NCBI GenBank assembly: GCA_035462375.1
Contig: DATHUJ010000090.1
Location: forward strand, 1-12,167
Direction: 5' to 3'
Length of the DNA: 12,167 bases
Origin: DASTQL01 sp035462375
Lineage (GTDB): Bacteria; Actinomycetota; Actinomycetes; Jiangellales; Jiangellaceae
The translations under genes and the position numbers were made by a program. The notes beneath the pieces are model-generated. The model had not been told where the DNA came from, ran no database searches, and worked only from the letters and a program-made list of their open reading frames with translations. How positions within the stretch are numbered: position 1 is the first letter of the stretch; each line of letters starts with the position of its first letter. Below, one piece after another: positions 1 through 6,551 of the stretch.

Positions 1-378
1 TCCGCGGCGGAGGCGGCTGTCGTCGACCTCGTGAACCAGGAGCGCGCCCGGGCCGGCTGTCCCTCCGTACGGGGGGAGGCCGCGCTCCACGACCTGGCCC
101 GGCGCCACAGCGCCGACATGGCCGCGCGCGGGTACTTCGACCACACCGACCCGGACGGGCGGACCCCCTGGGACCGGGCCGAGGCGGCCGGCATCTCCGG
201 GCTGGGCGCCGAGAACCTCGCCATGGGTGCCGCCGATGCCCGCTCCGTCATGGACCTGTGGATGAACAGCCCCGGGCACCGGGCCAACATCCTCACCTGC
301 GACTTCACCCGGATCGGCGTCGGCATGCACGCGGGCTCGGGGGGCGGCCCGTGGTGGACCCAGGTCTTCGGCTACTGA
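1..378 (+). CDS. CAP-domain (SCP-like) extracellular protein, 3' end only
   Basis: The frame is open from base 1, so the true start lies left of the window; 125 C-terminal residues plus a TGA stop are visible. GTG 31 is the first internal start codon but is not the real start, because the family pattern (a helix ending in VNQERARAG) already begins upstream of it. Visible CAP-superfamily marks in order are HSADMAARGYFDHTDPDG, the GAENLAMG box, WMNSPGHRANIL, and a final GVGMHAG...WWTQVFGY. The conserved His of FDHTD, Glu of AENL and His of SPGHRANIL are all present. Two cysteines (in AGCPSV and LTCDF) sit where actinobacterial secreted CAP proteins often form a disulfide. Bacterial CAP proteins are usually exported, but their biochemical role is mostly unsettled. 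Only the CAP domain is visible; the signal peptide and any N-terminal linker are outside the window. The next gene starts 1 nt after the stop. Confidence 0.9.
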   Translation, partial: SAAEAAVVDLVNQERARAGCPSVRGEAALHDLARRHSADMAARGYFDHTDPDGRTPWDRAEAAGISGLGAENLAMGAADARSVMDLWMNSPGHRANILTCDFTRIGVGMHAGSGGGPWWTQVFGY

Positions 379-379
379 G

Positions 380-1198
380 GTGACCGGGGCCCCGGACGGC
401 TTCACCCGGATCGATCCCCCGGCCGGCGCAGCATGGCGGTGGCCGGTCCTCCGCCGCGGGACCGGTCCTCCTGTCGTGCTGCTGCACGAGCTCCTGGGCC
501 TCACCCCCGAGGTGGTCGCGCTCGCGCGGCGGGTGGCCGACGACGGCTTCACCGTGTGGCTGCCCGTCCTGGCCGGGCCGGTCCCCGCCGACAGCCGAGC
601 CGACCAGGTGCGGGCCACCGCGCAGCTCTGCGTCTCGCGCGAGATCGGCCTCTTCGCCACCAACCGGACCAGCCCGGTCGTCGAGCCGCTAAGGGCCCTC
701 ACCGTCCACGCGGCCCGGATCCAGCACGCCGACCGGGCCGGGGTGATCGGGATGTGCCTCACCGGCGGCTTCGCCCTCGGGGTGGCCACCGACGGGCGCG
801 TCTCCGCCGCCGTCGCAGCCCAGCCCAGCCTGCCGCTCGCCACCCCCCTGAACAGCCGCGCCGCCCGCTCGTACGGGCTCTCGCCGGTCGACGTCGAGAC
901 GCTCGGGCGGCGGCGGCGGGCGGGGGACCTGGCGGTCTACGTCACCAGGTTCACCGACGACTGGCGGTGCCCGCGGCGTCGGCAGGACGCGATCGAGCAG
1001 GACCTCGGCCCGGCGGACGGTGAGCACCTCGTCGTGGACGACCTGCCCTCCCGGCCGGGCAACGACTTCGGCTTCGACCCGAGCGACCACTCGGTGCTGT
1101 GCGTCGCACCGACGAGACACCCCTCGGGGCCCGCCCACGAGCGGCTCGAGCAGACGCTGCGCGATGTGTTCGCCTTCCTCCACCGCCGGCTGGACTGA
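380..1198 (+). CDS. Dienelactone hydrolase family protein
   Basis: A 272-residue alpha/beta hydrolase of the dienelactone hydrolase (DLH) family, whose prototype opens the lactone ring of dienelactone in chloroaromatic degradation. Visible marks: VVLLHELLGL with the conserved Glu (about residue 37) after the first core strand, the nucleophile elbow GMCLTGG with a Cys (about 126) instead of Ser, an Asp pair in FTDDW (about 193-194) as candidate acid, and DHSVL with His about 237. The Cys-Asp-His set is therefore complete. No signal peptide is seen, so it is probably cytosolic. The start is GTG 380, one base after the CAP gene stop, suggesting co-transcription. There is no strong Shine-Dalgarno, but the N-terminus from this codon fits the fold. 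The length is slightly above the family's usual ~230-250 residues. The substrate is unknown, and nothing nearby indicates an aromatic degradation pathway. Confidence 0.85.
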   Translation: MTGAPDGFTRIDPPAGAAWRWPVLRRGTGPPVVLLHELLGLTPEVVALARRVADDGFTVWLPVLAGPVPADSRADQVRATAQLCVSREIGLFATNRTSPVVEPLRALTVHAARIQHADRAGVIGMCLTGGFALGVATDGRVSAAVAAQPSLPLATPLNSRAARSYGLSPVDVETLGRRRRAGDLAVYVTRFTDDWRCPRRRQDAIEQDLGPADGEHLVVDDLPSRPGNDFGFDPSDHSVLCVAPTRHPSGPAHERLEQTLRDVFAFLHRRLD

Positions 1199-1269
1199 CG
1201 GACCGTCGTCGGCATCCCGCAGGACGCGAGACCCCGGCCTGGCACCCGGCAGCGGTGGACGATGTCGGC

Positions 1270-2280
1270 GTGACCGCCGTGCCCCCGCTCTCGCCACCCT
1301 CCGACACGACGCTTCTGCGCGGATCGATCGAGCCGTACCTCGCCACCGACGTCCCGGTCTGCGGCCCGGACGACCGGGCCGCCGACGTTCGGGCCGCCCT
1401 GGTCGGGCGCCGCTTCGTCTCGGTGGACGACGTCGCGGTCTGCACGGACGATCCCGACCGGCCGTACCGGCTGCTGGGCCTCGTCCCCGTCGAGACCCTG
1501 CTCGCCGCCGACGGGGACGCCCTCGTCCGCGACCTCATGGACGCCGACCCGCCCGTCGTCGCCCCCGGCCTCGACCAGGAGATGGCTGCCTGGAAGGCCG
1601 TGCGCCGGGGCGAGTCCAGCCTCGCGGTGGTCGACGGGGAGGGTCGATTCCGCGGTCTGGTCCCGCCCTCGAGGCTGCTCGGCGTGCTGCTCACCGAGCA
1701 CGACGAGGACCTCGCCCGCCTCGGTGGCTACCTCGCCTCGACCGACTCCGCCCGGCATGCGACCGAGGAGCCGATCGGTCCCCGGCTCTGGCACCGCCTG
1801 CCCTGGCTGCTCCTCGGCCTGCTCGGCTCGGCGATCGCCGCCTGGGTGGTCGGCGGCTTCGAGGAGGAGATCTCGGCCGACGTGCGGCTGGCGTTCTTCG
1901 TCCCCGGCGTCGTCTACATGGCCGACGCCGTCGGTACCCAGACCGAGGCCCTGGTCATCCGCGGCCTGTCGGTCGGCGTGTCGATCCGCCGGGTCTTCCG
2001 CCTGGAGGTCCTCACCGGCCTCCTCGTCGGCCTGCTCATCGGAGGTGTGGGCTTCCCCGCGGTCTGGTGGGCCTTCGGGTCGGTCGACCTCGCCCTGGCC
2101 GTGTCGCTCGCGCTGCTCGCGGCGTGCAGCGTCGCCACCCTGGTGGCCATGTCGCTGCCCTGGCTGCTCTCGCGCGCCGGCAAGGACCCGGCCTTCGGCA
2201 GCGGGCCGCTAGCCACGGTGATCCAGGACCTGCTGTCGCTGCTCATCTACTTCGGCGTCGCCGTCTCGCTGGTGAGCTGA
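1270..2280 (+). CDS. MgtE-type divalent cation transporter lacking the N-domain
   Basis: From GTG 1270 this is a 336-residue protein. Residues about 20-140 look like a CBS-domain pair; about 175-336 form the MgtE membrane domain with five predicted helices (about 178-197, 206-230, 247-270, 273-300, 313-335). Family marks include LPWLLLGLLGS at the first helix, TQTEALVIRGL after the second, and DPAFGSGPLATVIQD leading into the last helix, whose Asp matches the pore cation ligand of MgtE. MgtE moves Mg2+ (some members other divalent ions) and its CBS domains sense intracellular Mg2+. Full-length MgtE is ~450 residues and starts with a helical N-domain, which is absent here. The frame stays open back to 1099 inside the hydrolase gene, but the residues before 1270 are Arg/Pro-rich and not family-like. 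GTG 1270 has GGTGGA 10 nt upstream; GTG 1255 and 1279 are alternatives. No link to the synthetase downstream is evident. Confidence 0.85.
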   Translation: MTAVPPLSPPSDTTLLRGSIEPYLATDVPVCGPDDRAADVRAALVGRRFVSVDDVAVCTDDPDRPYRLLGLVPVETLLAADGDALVRDLMDADPPVVAPGLDQEMAAWKAVRRGESSLAVVDGEGRFRGLVPPSRLLGVLLTEHDEDLARLGGYLASTDSARHATEEPIGPRLWHRLPWLLLGLLGSAIAAWVVGGFEEEISADVRLAFFVPGVVYMADAVGTQTEALVIRGLSVGVSIRRVFRLEVLTGLLVGLLIGGVGFPAVWWAFGSVDLALAVSLALLAACSVATLVAMSLPWLLSRAGKDPAFGSGPLATVIQDLLSLLIYFGVAVSLVS

Positions 2281-2289
2281 CTCCGGCAC

Positions 2290-2313
2290 GCCACCCAAAC
2301 GGGATTTGGCGGC
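2290..2313 (+). terminator. Possible terminator hairpin after the MgtE gene
   Basis: CCAAA (2295-2299) pairs with TTTGG (2305-2309) around the 5-nt loop CGGGA. Past a small internal loop (AC against C), GCC (2290-2292) pairs with GGC (2311-2313). It lies 10 nt after the MgtE stop. There is no T-run, and the stem is short, so termination is only possible. It would separate the MgtE transcript from the synthetase block. Confidence 0.3.
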
Positions 2314-2366
2314 TGACATCGGGGTAGAAGGCCTACTGGCCGTCGGGGGTACACGGGAGGACGCGC

Positions 2367-2373
2367 GGAAGGG
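2367..2373 (+). promoter_or_regulatory. Ribosome binding site that decides the synthetase start
   Basis: GGAAGGG lies 5 nt before GTG 2379, a normal Shine-Dalgarno distance. The other in-frame start, GTG 2373, overlaps this motif and would have no usable site at that distance; a second purine run, GGGAGG at 2355-2360, is 12 nt upstream of it. GTG 2379 is therefore preferred, and the choice costs only two residues. Confidence 0.5.
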
Positions 2374-2378
2374 TGGAC

Positions 2379-5300
2379 GTGACACAGCGCACGACTACGT
2401 TCGACGACCGATTGCTAGGCACCGCCGGAGTGGCCGAGCCGGAGGGCGAGCAGCAGCGGCTCAGCGCCGCCCAAGACAGCGCCGCCCAGAACAGCGCCGC
2501 CCAAGACAGCGCCGCCCAAGACAAAGCCCGGCCGGCGCACGACCGGCTGCACCACTTCTTCGAGGCCACCTGCGACCGCACCCCGGACGCGGTGGCCCTC
2601 GAGTGCGACGGACGGCGGCTCACCTACCGCGACCTGGACGAGCACGCCAACCGGCTGGCCAACCACCTGCTGGCCGCGGGGCTGGAGCCGGGCTCCCGGG
2701 TGGGGATCGTGGTGCCGCGGTCGGTCGCGATGTACACCGCCGTCCTCGCAGCACTCAAGGCCGAGGCGACCTTCGTGCCCATCGACCCGGATGCGCCCGC
2801 CGACCGGGTCGACTTCATCAGCGGCGACTCGGGCCTCGACCTGGTGCTCGCGACCTCGGACCTCGCCGACACGTGCGCCGGGCTCGCCGCCGAGGTCGTG
2901 CACCTGGACGCCATCGAGGGAGCGGTCGCAAAGGCCCCGGCGCACCGGCCGGCGATCCGGGGCGCGGGCGACCCCACCTGCTACATCCTCTACACGTCCG
3001 GGTCGAGCGGACGACCCAAGGGCGTCGAGGTCGCCCAGTCGAGCGTCTGCAACTTCATCACGATCGTCCCCAGGATCTACGGGGTCACGCCCGCCCACCG
3101 CGTCTACCAGGGCATGACCATCTCCTTCGACTTCTCGATCGAGGAGATCTGGCCCACCTGGGCGGTGGGGGCGACGCTCGTCGCGGGCCCGACCGACGGC
3201 CGGCGCGTGGGATCAGGCCTCGCCGACTTCCTCGAGGAGTCGGGCATCACGATGCTCTACTGCGTCCCCACCGTGCTCGCCACGCTCGACCGCACGATCC
3301 CGTCGATCCGCGTCGTCAACGTCGGCGGTGAGGCCTGCCCACCCGAGCTCGTGGAGCGCTGGGGCCGCGGTCGCCGGATCCTCAACACGTACGGACCAAC
3401 CGAGGCCACGGTCACCTGCATCTGGGCCGAGCTCCAGGCGGGCAAGCCGATCACGATCGGCAAGCCACTCCCGACGTACACCGCGCAGATCCTCGACGAG
3501 AACCTCCGCCCTGTCCCGTACGGGGAGGTCGGGGAGATCTGCGTCGGCGGCCCGGGGGTCGCGCGGGGCTACGTCAACCGGCCCGACCTCACCGCCGAGC
3601 GCTTCGTTCAGGACCCGGAGGGTCCCGAAGGGGCTCGGATCTACCGGACCGGCGACCTCGGCCGCTACCGGCCCGACGGCGAGATCGAGTACCTCGGCCG
3701 GGCCGACGCCGAGGTCAAGGTCCGCGGCCACCGGGTCGACCTGCAGGAGATCGAGAGCGTCCTGCAGGAGGACGACCGGGTCTCCGCCGCCGTGGTGACG
3801 CTGCTGCCGGCGGAGGGAGCCGGAGGGGGCGAGCTCGCGGGCTACCTGGTCCTGGAGCCGTCCTCCGCGGCCGACCCGGCGGGCGACGTGGCGAGTGACG
3901 ACCCCGTCGCAGCCCTGGTCGACGACCTGCACGCCCGGGCCCGGCACCGCCTGCCCGCGTACATGGTGCCCGCCTACCTCGAGGCCATCGACGCGGTCCC
4001 GATGCTGCACAGCGGCAAGGTCGACAGGGGCAGCCTGCCCGCGCCGCAGCGGCCGCGCCTGGTCGGCGGGACGGGCGAGCAGGTGGCCGCCGAGTCGCCC
4101 ACCGAGCAGCGGATCGCCGCGGTCTGGGCCGAGGTCCTCGGGCTGCCCGCCGACGCGGTCTCGGTCGAGGCCGACTTCTTCACCGACCTCGGCGGCCACT
4201 CGCTCCTCGCGGCCACCGTCGTCTCGCGGCTCCGGTCGGAACAGGCCGGGGCGGGGCTGTCGGTCATGGACCTCTACTCCCACCCGACCGTGCGGGCCCT
4301 CGCCCGCCACCAGGACGAGCTGGCCGGCCAGGCCGTCGGAGGGGGCACGGCCGTCGCCGTCGCCCGCCCCGAACCGCCGCGCCGCTGGCGGGTGGCCGCC
4401 TTCGCCGTGGCCCAGCTGGGCTGGCTCTACGCCCTGCTCGTCCTCTTCATGCTGCCGATCGGGCTCGTCTACGGTCTCAACGACGGCGTCCCCTCGTGGG
4501 CGCTCGTCGGCCAGCTGGTCGCCACGATCCCTTTGGCCTACCTGCTCGGCCGCTGGGTGCTCCCCATCGTCGCCGTACGGCTGCTGAGCCGCGGCATCAC
4601 CGAGGGCACGCACCCGCTCTGGGGGGCAGTGCACCTGCGGGTCTGGGCGGCGCAGCGGATCATGGCGCTCTCGCCGCTGATGATCCTGAGCGGCTCACCG
4701 TGGGCCGAGACCTACCTGCGGCTCGCCGGGGCCCGGGTCGGCGAGGCCTGCCACATCGGCACGGCGGAGATCCCCTTGCCGTCCCTCGTCCGGCTGCACG
4801 ACGGCGCGACGATCGGCTACGCCGCCCACCTGCGCGCCTACGAGGTCGCCGGCGGCGTGCTGACCGTCGGAGCCGTCGAGATCGGGCGGGACGCGATGGT
4901 GAGCGCCAACTGCGTCGTGCAGGGTCCCTGCCGCGTGGGCGACGGGGCGATGCTGCACGAGCAGTCGCTGCTGCCGCGCGACGGCGAGGTGCCCGACGGC
5001 GAGGCCTGGGTCGGGTCGCCGGCCCAGCCGCGGGAGGGCGCCGGCGACCCGGTGCTGGACCTCATGACCGAGTGCCCGCTGGCGCCGAAGTCCTGGCCGC
5101 GCGAGCTGCTGCCCTGGTTCGCCCTGGGCCTGGCCGTGCTGGAGCTCCTTCCCCTCGTCGCGCTCGCCCCCGTCGTCGCCCTGGTCTGGTGGACGTTGCT
5201 GGCGCAGGGCGAGCTCGCGGCGCTGCTGGTCACCGCGCTCTCCGGGCCGGTCTTCGTGCTCACGACCTGCGCCCTGCTGATCGTGGTCCGACGCCTGGCG

Positions 5301-6551
5301 CTACCCGCCACGCCGGTGGGCGTGCACCACCTCAGGTCGCAGCTCGGTATGGAGAAGTGGTTCGGCGACAAGCTGCTCCAGCTGAGCCTGCTGCTCAACA
5401 ACACGCTCTACTCGACCCTCTACACGCCGATGTGGCTGCGCGCCCTCGGGGCCCGGGTCGGACGCGGCGCCGAGGTCTCGACGATCGCCGACGTCGACCC
5501 CGACCTGCTGGTCCTCGAGGAAGACTGCTTCGTCGCCGACATGGCCAGCGTTGGCAGCGCGACGTACTGCAACGGCCACGTCGCCCTGCGCGCCACCGAC
5601 GTGGGCAACCGCGCCTTCGTCGGCAACGCCGCCTTCGTACCCTCCGGCACGCACCTGGCCGACGGGTCCCTCATCGGCGTCCTCTCCGTCCCGCCGGTCG
5701 GCGGGGTCGAGCCGGAAAGCTCCTGGCTCGGATCGCCGCCGTTCTACCTGCCCCAGCGGCAGATGTACGACGAGTTCACCGAGGCGCAGACCTTCCGCCC
5801 CAGCCGGCGCCAGGTACGCGCTCGCTACGTCATCGAGTTCCTCCGCGTGGTCATGCCTGCCTCGATCCTGGGGGTCTCCACCTTCGCCACGCTCTACGCG
5901 CTCTCGCTGGTCGCCGCGGCCACGCCGACGTGGGCCGTGGTGCTGGCCACCCCACTGCTGGCGCTGACCGCCAGCCTGGGGGTCGTCGCCTTCGTCGCCG
6001 GGCTCAAGTGGGCGGTCGTCGGCCGCTACCGGCCCCGGGTGGAGCCGCTCTGGAGCACCTTCGTCCGGCGCACCGAGTTCGTCACCGGCATCTACGAGGC
6101 CGCAGCCGTCCCTGCGCTGCTCAACGTCCTCACCGGCACGCCGCTGCTCGCGCCGATCCTGCGGCTCTTCGGCGTCCGGGTCGGGCAGCGAAGCTTGGTC
6201 GAGACTACGTACGTCACGGAGTTCGACCTGGTCCGGATCGGTGACGACGTCGCCGTAGGCGCGGCCGCCTCGCTGCAGACGCACCTCTTCGAGGACCGCG
6301 TCATGAAGATGTCCACCGTCACCCTGCGGGACCGGGCGAGCGTCGGGAGCCGGGCGGTCGTACTCTACGACACGGTCGTCGGCGAGGACGCCTCTCTCGC
6401 GCCGCTCTCCCTGGTGATGAAGGGCGAGACGCTGCTGCCCGGCACGACCTGGCGCGGCATCCCGGCACAGACTGCGCCGCGTCGGCCGCACCTGGAGCCG
6501 GACCACACCACCACGTCGGCCCCGACCACGACCCTGGACAGGACGGCTTGA
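2379..6551 (+). CDS. Pls/PosA-type NRPS-like membrane synthetase (A-T-[2TM-beta-helix]x3)
   Basis: A 1390-residue NRPS-like enzyme. The adenylation domain (about 55-555) has all core motifs: FVPIDPDAP, YILYTSGSSGRPKG, SFDFSIEE, NTYGPTE, GVARGY, YRTGDL, VKVRGHRVDLQEIE, LPAYMVP, and the catalytic Lys in HSGKVDR. The carrier domain (about 573-650) has DLGGHSLL with the phosphopantetheine Ser about 608. Six hydrophobic helices follow in pairs (about 672-698/709-737, 912-942/948-975, 1159-1183/1187-1217). After each pair comes a hexapeptide-repeat (left-handed beta-helix) domain (about 778-885, 1018-1125, 1260-1364), closing with WVGSPA, WLGSPP and WRGIPA. There is no classical condensation or thioesterase domain. 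This is the layout of epsilon-poly-L-lysine synthetase (Pls, ~1300 residues) and PosA, membrane enzymes that form isopeptide-linked homopolymers of basic amino acids. A similar role here is inference; the monomer is unknown. Its stop overlaps the next gene's ATG by 1 nt, indicating coupling. Confidence 0.93.
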   Translation: MTQRTTTFDDRLLGTAGVAEPEGEQQRLSAAQDSAAQNSAAQDSAAQDKARPAHDRLHHFFEATCDRTPDAVALECDGRRLTYRDLDEHANRLANHLLAAGLEPGSRVGIVVPRSVAMYTAVLAALKAEATFVPIDPDAPADRVDFISGDSGLDLVLATSDLADTCAGLAAEVVHLDAIEGAVAKAPAHRPAIRGAGDPTCYILYTSGSSGRPKGVEVAQSSVCNFITIVPRIYGVTPAHRVYQGMTISFDFSIEEIWPTWAVGATLVAGPTDGRRVGSGLADFLEESGITMLYCVPTVLATLDRTIPSIRVVNVGGEACPPELVERWGRGRRILNTYGPTEATVTCIWAELQAGKPITIGKPLPTYTAQILDENLRPVPYGEVGEICVGGPGVARGYVNRPDLTAERFVQDPEGPEGARIYRTGDLGRYRPDGEIEYLGRADAEVKVRGHRVDLQEIESVLQEDDRVSAAVVTLLPAEGAGGGELAGYLVLEPSSAADPAGDVASDDPVAALVDDLHARARHRLPAYMVPAYLEAIDAVPMLHSGKVDRGSLPAPQRPRLVGGTGEQVAAESPTEQRIAAVWAEVLGLPADAVSVEADFFTDLGGHSLLAATVVSRLRSEQAGAGLSVMDLYSHPTVRALARHQDELAGQAVGGGTAVAVARPEPPRRWRVAAFAVAQLGWLYALLVLFMLPIGLVYGLNDGVPSWALVGQLVATIPLAYLLGRWVLPIVAVRLLSRGITEGTHPLWGAVHLRVWAAQRIMALSPLMILSGSPWAETYLRLAGARVGEACHIGTAEIPLPSLVRLHDGATIGYAAHLRAYEVAGGVLTVGAVEIGRDAMVSANCVVQGPCRVGDGAMLHEQSLLPRDGEVPDGEAWVGSPAQPREGAGDPVLDLMTECPLAPKSWPRELLPWFALGLAVLELLPLVALAPVVALVWWTLLAQGELAALLVTALSGPVFVLTTCALLIVVRRLALPATPVGVHHLRSQLGMEKWFGDKLLQLSLLLNNTLYSTLYTPMWLRALGARVGRGAEVSTIADVDPDLLVLEEDCFVADMASVGSATYCNGHVALRATDVGNRAFVGNAAFVPSGTHLADGSLIGVLSVPPVGGVEPESSWLGSPPFYLPQRQMYDEFTEAQTFRPSRRQVRARYVIEFLRVVMPASILGVSTFATLYALSLVAAATPTWAVVLATPLLALTASLGVVAFVAGLKWAVVGRYRPRVEPLWSTFVRRTEFVTGIYEAAAVPALLNVLTGTPLLAPILRLFGVRVGQRSLVETTYVTEFDLVRIGDDVAVGAAASLQTHLFEDRVMKMSTVTLRDRASVGSRAVVLYDTVVGEDASLAPLSLVMKGETLLPGTTWRGIPAQTAPRRPHLEPDHTTTSAPTTTLDRTA
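2463..2522 (+). repeat. Four tandem 15-bp units in the synthetase N-terminus
   Basis: Four direct, in-frame copies of AGCGCCGCCCAAGAC lie head to tail at 2463, 2478, 2493 and 2508. Copies 1, 3 and 4 are identical; copy 2 differs at two bases (CAG AAC), changing Asp to Asn. The repeat encodes SAAQD units in the hydrophilic linker before the adenylation domain, outside any catalytic motif, so copy number could change without breaking the enzyme. Confidence 0.95.

Noticed and set aside
1199..1269. Possible Mg2+ riboswitch before the MgtE gene
   Set aside because: The gap is only 71 nt, too short for the known M-box fold, and no conserved stem pattern is seen.
1020..2327. Plus-strand open frame of 435 codons across the hydrolase and MgtE genes
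   Set aside because: Arg/Pro-rich shadow with no domain; the other two frames carry the hydrolase and transporter motifs.
2313..2339. CTGACA ... TACTGG as a promoter for the synthetase
   Set aside because: Spacing is only 15 nt and the -10 match is poor. A promoter here is likely but not identifiable by eye.
3213..4634. Minus-strand open frame of 473 codons opposite the adenylation and carrier domains
   Set aside because: Low-complexity composition and no motifs; it is a shadow of the synthetase codon bias.
4496..6244. Plus-strand open frame of 582 codons in another frame of the synthetase gene
   Set aside because: Almost entirely Arg/Ala/Gly/Pro with no hydrophobic or catalytic pattern; the synthetase frame covers the same bases with clear domains.
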